Of a DNA stretch of 64,000 bases, positions 1-11,719 are shown in pieces. The notes under the pieces are model-generated. The model saw nothing but the letters and a program-made list of their open reading frames with translations, was not told the DNA's origin and ran no database searches. Within the stretch, counting starts at the first letter, position 1. The number at the start of each line of letters is the position of its first letter. The DNA comes from Blumeriella jaapii (lineage: Eukaryota; Ascomycota; Leotiomycetes; Helotiales; Drepanopezizaceae), in assembly GCA_009599575.1 (NCBI GenBank), contig VWND01000073.1, positions 372,001 through 436,000 on the forward strand, in the 5' to 3' direction. A program made the translations under genes and the position numbers.

Positions 1-614
1 GGCCGTCGTTGCCAACTCAGTGGTGACCCTGGATTCCGAGGGGGCATGGCACTCGAGGGAGACGCTTTCAATGGGACGTTCGGCTTTGGTTCGGGCTCGG
101 CCACGGCGCGGGTGGCATCAGGAAGAGAAGTGTTTTCCTTGGTGGGGGATGTCGAACCCATCAGTCGGTCCATCGCGTCGTCAACCGCCCTCTCGCGTCG
201 CGACTCCGGGTCCGCCTGTGCTCCAGCCTGGGGCGAATGGGTCTGCGAGAGCGCACTTGTGGATGCCACCGAGGCTCGAGAGGCTCGCGGCGTGTTGGCC
301 GTCGGCGTGGTAGCCGGGGAGGATTTCGTCGGGGAGATGGATCGGGCGCGTTCTGCGAGTGCGAAGGTCTTGTCAGCCGGGTGTTTTCCATTTCAAGGGC
401 AAGACGATCTGTCACACCGCGCCCATGTGCAGGAGTCGGATTCAATACCAGCCCGTCGTGCTTGTCGTTCTGCGCGGCCCTGCAGAATCTCCTCTTCCAG
501 CCTCCTGTTGCGCTCTTCGTCCTCCTGGTCTCGCCTGTCGCCCAATTCCTTGATGCGCTGGAGAAAATCGTTGACGTCCTCCGAGCTGTCGCCGGGGGCA
601 GGTTGGGTGGACAT
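1..614 (-). CDS. DUF4045 protein, N-terminal part (gelsolin-repeat family likely), cut by window edge
   Basis: The gene runs off the left edge, so only about 172 N-terminal codons are present. Exon 1 is 614-449 and exon 2 is 352-1, with a 96-nt intron 448-353 (GTATTG...CTCGCAG). Exon 1 starts MSTQPAPGDSSEDVNDFLQR and continues as a charged helix (KELGDRRDQEDEERNRRLEE, then ILQGRAERQARRA). Splicing joins it in frame to ERARSISPTKSSP and then a long Ser/Thr/Pro-rich disordered stretch with a second SPTKE motif. From memory of the family this start is typical of DUF4045, which in ascomycetes precedes gelsolin repeats in actin-binding proteins. The gelsolin part would lie outside the window, so the family call rests on the N terminus alone. 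The intron is well supported because the two reading frames only make sense when joined. Confidence 0.7.
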
Positions 615-1285
615 GATGGCGGGTTGTCAGGATTGGGTTTACCGAATCAACATCTGATCTATAAGATAAGATCAGATCCATAACCAGAGGAAAGCTCAGG
701 GCAAGTCACCAAGAAACGATCCGCCAGCGGGTTGGGGGGGGAGGCGGTTCAACAGGATGGAAAGGAAAGGTCCCGGTGGGCTGGCGCGCTGGTTGATTAC
801 CTGATGCAGGTGGGACTGTAGTGTAGGTATGTATGTATGTGTGTACTGTATGTACCTTATGTACCTATACTGTACGTTGTATATTGTACAGTATGTACAG
901 TACAATACATGTACATACAGTAGTATAGGTTGGCATCCTTAGAAGCTTTTCCTCCCGCTTGGGGCGTGTGGTTTCAACGGCCCGGCCCAGGTGTATTATC
1001 GCCATCTCTGGACATGTGCAGACATCAATCATGTCGACTGCCCATATGCATATGATATGCGTGTAGACTCTGTGGCCATCGTCCTGTCCCAGATGCCTGG
1101 ATTGCGTCTGGATGTGACTCTTCCAATCCTCCATCCTCGTCTGGTGTTTACATTCTCGTCTGGTGTTTACATTCTCGCCTGGTGCCTATTTGTCAAGCCG
1201 TACTCGTTCCTCGAGAAAGGACCGGTTCCCCGTCATGACAACAGCCCGTGCCTCTCATCCCATTGGAAGCCTCCAGGTGCTTGCG
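615..1285. other. Intergenic: promoter side of the DUF4045 gene, 3' side of ARL2
   Basis: No gene is supported here. It should hold the promoter of the leftward DUF4045 gene and the 3' flank of ARL2. At about 825-915 it is low complexity, built from GTATGTATGT, TACTGTATGTACC and TACAGTACAATACATGTACA units. A short duplicated phrase (TCTGGTGTTTACATTCTCG, twice) sits at 1140-1178. Confidence 0.6.
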
Positions 1286-2077
1286 TCAATAAAGAAACAA
1301 TCTCGCCTTCGCATCTTCCACCACCCACTCCAGGCCTTCGGAGAGATGAGCACCCGTGATGGCGCTGCACCGCAGGATGTGCCATGTGTGGGTTTTGATA
1401 GCAGTAAGCCGAAGCCCCTACAACCGGTTAGCGGCTGCTGCCAACGACACATCGTGACGGACCTCCTGGATCTCGGCTTCAGTCATGCACCCATTCACGT
1501 CGGTCTTGTTTGCAAAGACCAGCAAACTTGCGCCGGAAAGCCTCTGCGGCAAGAATCAGCCACGGGCTCTGGAGAGAGAGTTTGGATCGGACCTCTTCTT
1601 GCAGCAAGCCCTGGAGCTCCTCACGACAGCCGTCTACCCGCAGTCGATCAGTCGCATCCACGACCCAGATCAGGGCATCTGTCTTCTCGAAGTAGTTGCG
1701 CCAATATGACCTGAGGGTCTTTTGCCCTCCAACATCCCCTGTCCCGATCAGCAGAGCGAGGGGTGAAGCCTTTGGTCGACTGCTCACAGATGTTGAGCTT
1801 GTAGCTGCCAGAATTGTCAGCCATGCGTACATCTTGGTGGCCATCCCACACCCACCCTTTATAATCGATGGTCTTGATAATGAAGCCTAGCGTCGGGCTG
1901 ACGGTGTTGACATCCTCGTTCATGATTTTCTTGACGATGGTCGTCTTGCCCGCATTGTCAAGACCCCTCGCAGATGATCATCAGCAAACTGCTCGGCAAG
2001 TGGTGCATCGGTCCTCACAGCATCAAAATTCTCAGCTCCTTATCCTTCAGCCTTGCTTTGCGTAAAACCGACAGCAT
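1286..2077 (-). CDS. ARL2: ARL2-type small GTPase (Cin4/Alp41 family)
   Basis: This ADP-ribosylation-factor-like GTPase belongs to the family acting with tubulin cofactors in tubulin folding and microtubule maintenance. Six exons (2077-2019, 1966-1856, 1804-1788, 1738-1593, 1543-1463, 1417-1286) join without a frame break into 181 residues, the usual length for ARL2. Visible motifs are P-loop GLDNAGKT, switch I SPTLGF, switch [23 protein letters not shown] in place of the common NKQD, and CSAITG. The start [20 protein letters not shown] matches the family N terminus; like ARL2 it has no Gly at position 2 for myristoylation. Introns are 45-52 nt. Exon 3 is a 17-nt micro-exon encoding the YKLNI segment before DVGG. 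The gene is divergent from the GNAT gene across about 765 bp. Confidence 0.93.
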
Positions 2078-2842
2078 CTTTCCTTTTCCTTTTCTTGAAG
2101 TTGCGTTGATGGGAAGTCAGGGTATCCCCAAGAAGACCGGTCAGATGGAGATTTACAGTACCCAACACAGGCATTTTTCTTCGGTCACGTGGATATATTA
2201 TCCACAACCCATATGGCTGGGTAGGTAGGTAGGCACTGTAGGTAGCCATCCCCCAGTTTCTGCAAGCATCATTGATGGCATTGGGACTCGAGACTCGATG
2301 GTCCGGGTCCGACTAGGGCCTTTCTTGCTTTTGCTATCTCTCGTGATTTTGCCCTTAGAATCTGCTCTACCAAGCTCGGCGAGCGTTCCTACCAATTTGG
2401 GAAGCAAATGGTATTCCGATAGACCTATTGATCACACGTTCCGTCTCTTCCCTACTTGTACGTCTCTATCTCGACGAGACCTGCCCTGCTGTTGTGAGGT
2501 GGCCAGTTCCGTTCCAACTTGACTGTGGTTCTCCTCGACACATTCACATTCACCTTTGCCGAGCTTACCCTGCCGGCGGCAGCAGGAGGTAGGGAGCAAG
2601 GCTTCCTTTTGTCGTGGGAGATTCGCGAGGCTGGTCGTTAGCGCGTTTCCCACCAACGCGATATTTTCACAACCTCCGGTCCTCTTCCTTCCTTTCTTCC
2701 TTTCTTCCTTTCCTCCCCCATCGTTCGCACGTCGTTCCACCACAACCCTTGGCGCTTCTCCCATCTCATCCCATCGTGTGTCTCAACTCGCATTGGACAC
2801 ATCGCCTTCTGTATCTTCGATCGATACAACAACCCCTCAAGC
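2078..2842. promoter_or_regulatory. Divergent promoter between ARL2 and the GNAT-domain gene
   Basis: The 765-bp gap separates two start codons facing away from each other. It contains a GTAGG run (2221-2245) and a CT-rich run (CCTTTCTTCCTTTCTTCC type, about 2690-2715) about 130 bp upstream of the GNAT start. CT-rich tracts before the start codon are common in filamentous-fungal promoters. No specific operator was recognised. Confidence 0.5.
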
Positions 2843-5800
2843 ATGTCGCTGTTCGAGAAGCAGCTGGCACCCGCCGACGCGCCCCCGGGAGCACCTCCAA
2901 AGTCGGAGAACAAGTCCGTCAACGCCATGGCTGATCACGGCGATGTGGAGTTCCAACCACTCTTCCCCATGTACTTGCTCCTGCCCTCTCTCATGGCATC
3001 GCACCCCCGTTGGCCTACGCACCGCTGGCCTACGCACCGCTGACCCCCCACAGGACCGCGGAGCAAGAAGAGGCAAACGAAATCGTCCAACGTGCAATGT
3101 ATGCGCTGGTCGAGATGTGCGAGGGCCGCCAGTTGAGCAACTCTATGTGGTCCGACGAAAATTACAACGCCCGTATGGAGCACGAGAAGTCGTTGCCAGA
3201 GAAGGCGACTCCGAGCCACCAGTCCCCGGTTCGCACCACCAAGCTCTCCACGACCGTCACGCCCAGCAGCTCTGTCGTTCCGGCTTCGGACACCTCGTAA
3301 GTGCTTTCTTTCTGTCTTTCTGTCTTTCCATCTTTCTGTCTTTCTTCCTCCCTTTCCTCCCCCCCACCCCCTCCCCTCTTACTGTTTCCTCCGCTCACCC
3401 ATCTGCAGTGCCAACGCTCTCGTCAAGGCTGCTGGTCCTCGTCCTCGTCCTTGTCCTTCGTGGTTCTCGCAACAGCCAGCGTCTTACGTTCCTCCCCATC
3501 TCCGTCGTCCCGGGCTTGCTGCTTCCACTGCGATCCCGGTGTCTCAGCCAACGTCTCCACCAGGCATCTCCCGCGAGATCGATCCTTCCTCCCACCGAAT
3601 CCAGACAAGGGCTCGCCATTGCGCAGGAGATGCGCGCCCAGGCGATGAATCTCAACCGACCTGTCCAAATCGGATGAGTGCTACCGTCTCGGCTTCCGCG
3701 CCCCGTTCTCCATCTACACCACCTCCATCGTTGCCAAAGGCTCAACTGGTCTCTGTACCTGCAGTCTTCGCCCCTCGCATTCGGTCGGCTGCACCTCGCA
3801 ATAGTGATGCTATGCCAAGTGCCAACCCGTCAACACTACCATCAACATCTCGTTTGCCTGCTACCACCGCGACCCTCGTGCCTCGATCTGACTCTCTGTC
3901 GACTTCTCCTAGTCCGAGCGCCACCATTCTAGTACTGACTCCTCCACTGTCGACCCCGCCTACTTGTTCACTGAGTATTGCGGCCCCGACTCTCGTCCAA
4001 TCTGCCAGCCTCCATGGTCAACAAACTACAACCTCTCCTTCCGACTACGTCCTGCCACACTTGCGACATCGCCCTGACACTACTACTTTCCAAACTCAAA
4101 CTGCCGCAGGCAAGCTCTCTGAAGTGATTGTCGCGGAAGTGAAGGTAGCTACGCAAATAGAATCTCACCTTCAACCACTCACAGTTGAGAGCGAGAAGGC
4201 AGTCGCCGCTGAACCCGTCACCGCTGAAATCGCCTCAGCCCCTCGAGTCCTACCTAAGCATCTTCTTGTCGCTGAGCCAAAGTTTGGTGTTACACCGCCA
4301 ATGCAAACTCACGATCAACCAACCTCAATTGACTCTGAGAAGAAGACTATCGCCATCGCGCCCACTACCTACGTTCTTCCACATCTTCGCAGCGCCGAGA
4401 ACACCACGACTAAAGGTCGACCCGGAAAGCCTGCTGGTACTGAGGCAGCTGCCCATGCCCCCCGCATCTTCGAGGCGGCGCTCCATTTCAATTAGCAGAG
4501 ACGCCTGCTCAGACCACAGTCAACCTAAAGATGGCATCCGCGGAATCGGTCCCTTCTCACTTGCGCAGTGCGAACTATGTTCCTCCTCACCTTCAAGAGC
4601 GATCTGCTCAATGTCAGAGTTTACCTCCTCATCTCCGCGGAGCCGTCATGGTAATTTCTCTTCCTCTTTCCTTCGACACTTCCTCCCCTTTCTTATTTCA
4701 CTTGAAATATGTACTAACATCACAACAGGCAAACACACCCTCCTCTGTCACACCCTTGAAGGTCGAATCTGCCGCAATTCCACTCGTCTCGGCTGCCACC
4801 TCCGTACAGTGTGCTGCACGCTTGTCCGAGGACATGGACAGAGATGCATTTATGCAGTGGTTGAATACGAAAAAGGGTCCTTCCAACGTCGTGATCAAGA
4901 CGGAAAACCCTGTTCCAATCAAGTCCGAAATTGTACCTTCCTATCCAGTACAGCATCTCCAGATGTCCGTTGATAGTTCGTCATTGAAGGAAGCTGTCAT
5001 CAAGACCGAGACATCTTCACGCCAAGAGCGCGAAGCTACCGAAGCTGCTGTTTTCTTGAAAGCTATGGCAACTAGGACTTCGCGCAACGACTACGGTGCT
5101 CCTAAGCAAACCCACAATCCGGCTCCTCTACACAGCATGGGTGATCGCATCAACAACCCATTTGCTAAACCCAGATTCCACTTGAAGGAGGACTCCACTC
5201 AGACCTTTCAAAACTTCTTGGAAGTCGGTGTTGATGCTCCCACATCTGGCCAAAAATGGATCGATGCTACCGTTGTAAACGCGCAACAAGTCCAGCCAAT
5301 TGATATCTCTTCCGAGACTCCTCTTGCCCGAGTCGTTGAGTTGACTGAGAACAGAATTCCCGTGGTCAAGGTCGATGTTATCAGTCAACAGGCTATGTTT
5401 AACGCCGAATTCATGACTCCAAACGCACCTGCTCTTCTCGCGGACATCACCAAAGCTGATGCATGCCCCAACGTGAAGGCCGAAGCTAGCCTGACCTCCT
5501 CTGGTATGAAGTTTCAGCCAGAAATTATCGTCAACACAGCTCCTCTGACTCAGGATGCACTCGTCAAAACCACAGGCTTCAAGACCGCCGAGGAGCGCGG
5601 CAATTTGGATGCGCGAATCAGCGCCACTGGGGTTGGTTCTGTACCACACTCTCAAGCATTGCGCCCTCCACTACGCTCCCAAGATATGCGTGCTCTTCGA
5701 GGCAATGATTCATCTGGTCTTGTTGACTGGGATGGCGGTTGGACTCCTGGTCCTTGCGACTGGGCTGACCGAGGAACCTTTGATGGCAGCTTCGTTCCTG

Positions 5801-7011
5801 ACTTCATTCGCGACTGGCAGACCTCTGTTCCATCTGGTGCATCCGTTTTGGTTGATGTCAAAACACCTGGCTTCCTCGACGGCACCTGCCCAGTTTCAAA
5901 TGATCGGTTGATTGAGCCCGTCATTCATGATGGGCCAACCTTCCCAGGCAAGCAACTATGTCCACGGTTGATCTTCACTTTCTAATTTATTCTGCAGATA
6001 TGGATGGTGCCGAAGATAACATGAAGCGCTTGTACCAGACGGCCCATATTGTAAGTTAAACATCCAAGACATAGAAACGCACACTTGCTGACTGCACGCC
6101 ACAGGAGGCTCACAACTTTCATGTCACATGGGAACGTAAGCAAATGAACAAGAGAAGAATGATTGAGTTACACCGCCTACGCCATGTAGATCTTGCCAAC
6201 ATGCCTGAGGAGCCGAACCCATTTGCTCCGGAGATTGACATTTACCTCCGCCCAGTTGAGTTCAAGGATGCTGCAAACCTTGCCGTCATCTACAATCACT
6301 ACGTCATGAACTCGACCATTCCTGAGGATCAAGAGAAGATCACCGCAGAGAATATGTCGGAGATTATCCGAGTCATCAAGCAAGAGAAATTGCCCTTCAT
6401 CGTTGCTGTCAAAGGACGCATGCCAACTCCGAATGACGCTCAGGGTCGCCAAGGAAGCAAGAAAGTCATCATGCCTGCAATTGAGTAGGTCATCATTCCA
6501 GTAGTCGAGTTTTTTTTTTCGCGCCTGTTACTAATTTCCTGATATCAGGTCTGTCATCGGCTTCGCTTTTTCAGAGCCCTTTAACTATGGCTTCACGGCA
6601 CTGAGAATGGGAAGATCTCGTGCTACTCTGTCTCTTCAGTTGTATGTCCACCCGGATTACACGCGGAAGGGGGTTGGCAGCAATCTTCTTGACCGTCTGA
6701 TCCACTGTATCACTCCTTCTTACGCGTACAAGAACGCATGCGGCTGGATCAACCTTGCTGAAGACAAGGTCAACGAGAGTGGTGGCTCTGGCACATTCCA
6801 CCAACTCCTGTTCCAAATCCCTGTTGAGCAACGCCACGACCCCAATATCGGCTGGCTCTCACGCTTTCTCGAGAAATTCCACATCCGAGAGGATAAGCGC
6901 CTAAAGTCACTGTGCAGAAGCTCCGTCCGAGGCAATCAGGCCCACTTCATGGACATGGCTCTCTTTCAATACGAGGCCAACCAGGAGGCACAATTTGATC
7001 CATTCCAATAA
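2843..7011 (+). CDS. Large GNAT-domain protein with repeated YVPPHLR-like motifs
   Basis: Eight exons (2843-2970, 3054-3296, 3409-4436, 4496-4650, 4729-5947, 5998-6050, 6105-6484, 6549-7011) give 1222 residues in one frame. The C-terminal domain (about 985-1220) is a GNAT acetyltransferase fold: beta strand IDIYLRPVEF, then ATLSLQLYVHPDYTRKGVGS, whose RKGVGS is the acetyl-CoA pyrophosphate-binding R/Q-x-x-G-x-G/A loop. The first 900 or so residues are disordered and Pro/Ser/Thr-rich, but carry six related motifs: YVPPHLR (3485), YVLPHLR (4046), YVLPHLR (4370), VPSHLR (about 4543), YVPPHLQ (4576) and LPPHLR (4621). A Trp-rich patch (WDGGWTPGPCDW) lies near residue 850. The substrate is unknown. 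The motif resembles the eIF4E-binding YIPPHLR of DDX3/Ded1, so a translation link is inferred. Intron 5948-5997 may use a GC donor. Confidence 0.85.
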
Positions 7012-8148
7012 GCGTGTCCACCGCAGACATGTTGCGGTATACTTGGCGACAACTTGTCGTTGCTTGCCTTGTTTCATAAGACATTCAAACCCCTGATCTT
7101 GGATTTGGAACCTGCTTGTCCTCACATCTGCTTTGATAACGTCCATGCATTTCAGAACACCTATTTTGCATTTGCAGCTTGGTAATCTTGCGTTGGAGAC
7201 ATTCATTGACCCATTTTCACTTCCCACAACCTGTATTCTACAAACTTTCTCTTCTTTCTAATCCTTCTCCTTTCACGATTGATGAATGATGACGGATGAC
7301 GGTGGATTCGTCAGAGCTTAGACGGCTTCAGAGCTATCTTGCTCCTTGCTTGAGGGAGCGGATATTTTCGTGAAACAAAACTGATGGTGATTGATAGCCC
7401 ATGGTTTTTTACCCGCGCTTCTTGCTGCTTCCTCCCATGCTTCATAAGGGGGACTGTATCCTAGCTGCACCCAAATAAAATGCCCAATTTTTCCTGTGCC
7501 TCCGTAACGCAAGGGACGGCTGTGGAATTAGAATTTGTGACCTTATATCTTGTTTGGTTCTATCTAGAGCCTGGCGCGTCCCGAGGTGCACCATCTCAAT
7601 CGCGAGTGAAGCCATTTACCAGGTACCCAACGATCGATAATCCGAGCTGGGTACGCCAAAGGTTGAAGAGTCTGTGTTCGACGCAAGAAAGAGCGAGTAG
7701 CTTTTATTGGCTCGTGGAAATGGTTTTCACAATCAATGAAGGGAGAAATGGCAGTCTGGATACGACTGGTTGCGATCTGGATCCCGAAGTGCATTTCTAG
7801 TATCGAGGACTAGCGTGAGCCTGATGATGAAGCACGAGAGGTAATTCGGTTGGCATGAGTCTTTCTCCCGCGGGATCGAGAACTAGAAGTCTCTCTATAC
7901 TGAGGCGCGACAGAGTTTAATGAAATTAAGGAGTTTGTTAGCAATACGAAGCTTATTGCGAGAAACCCGGGACGTCAAATCGCATCAGTTGCAGCAATTG
8001 TCACTTTCAATGGATGTTGTTCGGGGAAATACCCCACATCAACGCTAGTCCACTTTGAGTGGATTCTGCTGGGCGGTCAAAAAGATTTTGTTCACTCGCA
8101 GACAGGATGCAGCAAAATTCAGCACAATTTTCAACCACAATCGCAACA
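7012..8148. other. Intergenic between the GNAT gene and DRS1
   Basis: About 1.1 kb with no gene I can support. Short open frames exist on both strands but lack family features and splice partners. It should contain the GNAT 3' UTR and the DRS1 promoter and leader. An in-frame GTG and ATG lie upstream of the chosen DRS1 start (8059 and 8107), but the protein they would add ([18 protein letters not shown]) does not resemble the family. Confidence 0.5.
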
Positions 8149-10653
8149 ATGGCGCCCTCAACCAAGAGAAAAGCAGAGGATGAATTCATCTTGACCCTCT
8201 CCGACAACGAAGACAATGTCGCTCTGGAAGAAGAAGTCCCCGCCTCTCCACCCGCACCATCCTCCAAGAAACGTAAGCTCGACGTCGCATCTTCCTCGAG
8301 AAAGAGCAAGAAGGCAAAGAAACCCAAGAAGAGCACCGATGACGACACCGAGGGGAAAGATAGCGAGGGAACATGGGGCGCAAAGGATGAGGATGATGGG
8401 GCTATGGACTCGGACTTTGAATTCCAGCTAGAGAATGGCAATGAGGGCGCGATGGAGGAGTTCGAGGGCTGGGGTTTTGAGAGCGCGAGGAAGGGTCTTG
8501 GGGAAGGGGTGGGCGGCGACAAGAAGGCGGTGGATATTGATGAAATCATCGCGAGACGGAGGGAGAAGAGGGGAGAGGGGAGTCTATTCCCCGAGGCAGA
8601 GGTGGAGGCCAAGACCGCCGAGAGTGAGAGCGAGGCAGATGAAGACACTACAGAAGCCTTGGAGCTTGACAGTGATGCTCACGACGAGTTCATGGCGAAA
8701 GATGGCTTCGGAATGGGTGTTGGGTCCGACGAAGAGGAGTCTGGGGACGAGAAGGAGATAGATGAGGATGATTCTGCGGGTGAGGAGGATGACGACGAAC
8801 AGGACGATTCCGACGCTGAGTCTCTAGCGAGTGCCGTGGCACATCCGGACGATATCGAGTCGGACGGCTCATCAGATGAGGGAGAGAAGAATGACGATCC
8901 AGAGGAGGCCGCCCGACGAGAAGCTTTCTTTGCTCCAGAGGAAAAGCTTGCCAAGGGTGCCAAACCTGTAGCTCATGCGACATTTCAACAGTTGGGTCTG
9001 TCCAGACCAATCCTTCGAGGTCTTGCTGCCGTTGGCTTCTCCGCGCCGACGCCGATTCAGGCCAAGACTATTCCAATGGCCCTGCAGGGCAAGGACGTGG
9101 TTGGAGGAGCTGTGACAGGATCCGGAAAAACAGCTGCTTTCATTGTCCCTGTGCTCGAGCGTCTTCTTTACCGGCCCAAGAAAGTTCCGACTAGCAGAGT
9201 CGCGATTCTCATGCCCACCCGTGAATTGGCTATCCAATGTCACGCAGTTGCTGTAAAGCTTGCAAGTCATACCGACATCAAGTTCTGTCTGGCAGTTGGA
9301 GGTCTAAGTCTCAAGGTTCAAGAAGCAGAACTGAGACTTCGTCCCGATGTCATTATTGCGACTCCTGGTCGATTCATTGATCACATGCGCAATTCGGCAA
9401 GTTTCACCGTCGACACGCTGGAGATCTTGGTTCTGGATGAAGCTGATCGAATGCTGGAAGCTGGTTTCGCGGATGAATTGAACGAGATCCTGACTACGAT
9501 ACCCAAATCCAGGCAGACTATGTTGTTCTCCGCGACAATGTCATCATCAGTCGACAATTTGATTCGTGTGGGGCTCAATCGACCTGTGCGACTACTTGTT
9601 GATGCCCAAAAACAGACCGTTGGAACCCTCGTCCAGGAGTTTATTCGTCTACGGCCCGGGAGAGAGACGAAGCGGATGGGATATCTCCTGTATCTTTGCG
9701 CAAATGTCTATTCTGATCGAGTCATTGTCTTCTTCCGACAGAAGAAAGAGGCTCATAGAGCAAGAATCATCTTCGGACTTTCAGGTCTCAAGGCCACCGA
9801 ACTCCATGGTAGCATGAGCCAGGAACAAGTAAGTTTTCCCTCGGCAGATGTTGAAGCACGCTCCCTGACAAGATTGTAGCGTATCAACAGCGTAGAAGCT
9901 TTCCGGGACGGCAAGGCATCCTTTCTCCTCGCTACCGATCTGGCCTCCAGAGGTCTCGATATTAAAGGCGTCGACACGGTCATCAACTACGAAGCACCTC
10001 AATCCCACGAAATCTACCTCCACAGAGTTGGTCGAACAGCCCGTGCCGGACGCCAAGGTCGCGCCTGCACGCTCGCTGCCGAACCCGACCGCAAAATCGT
10101 GAAAGCAGCCGTCAAGACGGGCCGCAGCCAGGGCGCCAAGATCGTCAGCCGAGTGGTCGAAGCCTCGCAGGCAGACGAGTGGGCGGCGAAGGTCGACGCC
10201 ATGAAGGATGAGATTGACGAGATTCTCATCGAGGAGAAAGAGGACAAGCAGCTTGCGCAGGTTGAGATGGAGGTCCGCAAGGGAGAGAACCTCATGGCTC
10301 ATGGCGACGAGATCAGGGGCCGTCCCAAGCGTACCTGGTTCGAAAGCGAGCAGGACAAACTGTCTGCCAAGAAGCTTGGACGGGCCGAGCTGAACGGCGT
10401 CGAGAGCATTCTGAAGAAGAAGCCGGGGAAGTTGAGTAACAAGGATAGGAAGAAGTTGGATGATAGGGAGCAGAGGAGCAAGGACAAGGTGTGGAAGAAG
10501 GGGAGGGCCGAGAGAGACGGGAAGGGTGCTCTCGAGGCGGCGAGAAAGGAGGGCAAGGGCAAGGGCAAGAAGAAGATTGCTGGAGGCAAGCCGGGTGCTA
10601 AGCCAGGCTCGAAGGTCGGCGGGAAGCCGGGGAAGTTTGGGGGGAAGCGATAG
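8149..10653 (+). CDS. DRS1: ATP-dependent RNA helicase DRS1 (DEAD box, ribosome biogenesis)
   Basis: This nucleolar DEAD-box helicase, the DDX27 counterpart, is needed for 60S ribosomal subunit assembly. Two exons (8149-9828 and 9880-10653, 51-nt intron) give 817 residues. The N-terminal third is acidic with Lys-rich patches ([20 protein letters not shown]). The helicase core follows: Q motif GFSAPTPIQ, motif I AVTGSGKT (about residue 321), [12 protein letters not shown], motif II DEAD (about 430), motif III SAT, and after the intron RGLD and [13 protein letters not shown]. The tail is basic and Gly-rich ([20 protein letters not shown]), as in DRS1. I chose 8149 because [20 protein letters not shown] fits orthologues. 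The mariner relic begins just downstream. Confidence 0.95.
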
Positions 10654-11054
10654 ATGTAGCAGTTGTCTCGGTATACAAAAATAACGCTGTCGAAAACGAT
10701 TTGTTTTAACCGACGAACGCGCTGCCGCGCGACTGCAATAAGCATTTTTTTACGATAATAAACCTTTTTCTTATTAGCGTCACTAGCGCTGGTCTAACGA
10801 ATGTTCAATTGAACGTGGAAAAAAAAGTCGTTGGGAATTTGTTTATCGAGCGAAAAGTTAATATTTCTATCGATTTATATTCCTTATTATTAACGCAATT
10901 TAATAGCTGAAGGCTTACAACCTTGGGCAGTTCAAAGAGAGCTCACTAAAAGTCGAACGATTATATTTTAGCTTGCATTCGGCTAGGAAATTCGGACAGA
11001 TTTGGTCGTACTGTAATACGCGGAGACCCAAATGCGACTCGTAAAGGCGTTACA

Positions 11055-11257
11055 TGTGACGACGTGGCCCGTTCGGCCCCTCGGCCTTTGGCTTTCCGGC
11101 CTTGGCCCTTGGCCCCTTGGCCCCTTCGGCCTTCCGGCCCCTGCCGAACCTTAAACCCATATGTATATAGGTCCTTCCAGCAGAACCTCTTCCAGGTTCT
11201 GCACCTTGATATTCTACGCCTTTCGCCTACCTGTTCTCCAGCCTACGTGTCGTCACA
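11055..11257 (+). repeat. 5' long terminal repeat of the retroelement
   Basis: A 203-bp repeat from TGTGACG to GTCGTCACA. The first half is rich in GGCC/CCTTGGCCCC units (11065-11145). A TATA-like ATGTATATAGG at about 11161 could be a promoter. It ends with CGCCTACCTGTTCTCC and GCCTACGTGTCGTCACA, shared with the 3' repeat. Confidence 0.7.
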
Positions 11258-11719
11258 TTATATCAAGGTCAAACACCCTCTTTTCAGCCTCGAAGCTACA
11301 TCTTCATCTTTCAGACTACTTCGGCGTCTGTAACCTTTCTACTGCGACGCCGCCACACCGCTTTTCGCTGTAGCCAGCCTTTGCAGCAAACGTTACACCA
11401 CCTTCGAAGCTCTTATCGATCAAAACTCCTTCGAGCCTATCAATTCAGTAAAATTTCCTCGCCCGAGCGCGCTGCGGTGACGACTCCGCGAGAAGGCCAA
11501 CGATTTTCCGGCAATTTACCCCCCTCTGCACCACTTCCGCTGAACACCGAGATACTGTTCACAAACCGGCAAATTCGGACCTTTTCACTAAGCGTTCCGA
11601 CCGAATCAGCTACTCGACGCAATTTCTTCGAATAACCGACGTGCCTTCCTTTTCGGTAATTCGACGTTTTCTTCCGATTCAGCTGTTCTGATGGAGTCTG
11701 CCGTTATTCGACTAGCCTT

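Noticed and set aside
7830..7900. tRNA-like TTCGGTTGGCATGAGTC...GATCGAGAAC
   Set aside because: Acceptor and T stems do not pair; no A and B boxes at the right spacing.
8059..8148. Upstream extension of DRS1
   Set aside because: It begins with GTG, and the added residues do not match the family N terminus, unlike the ATG at 8149.
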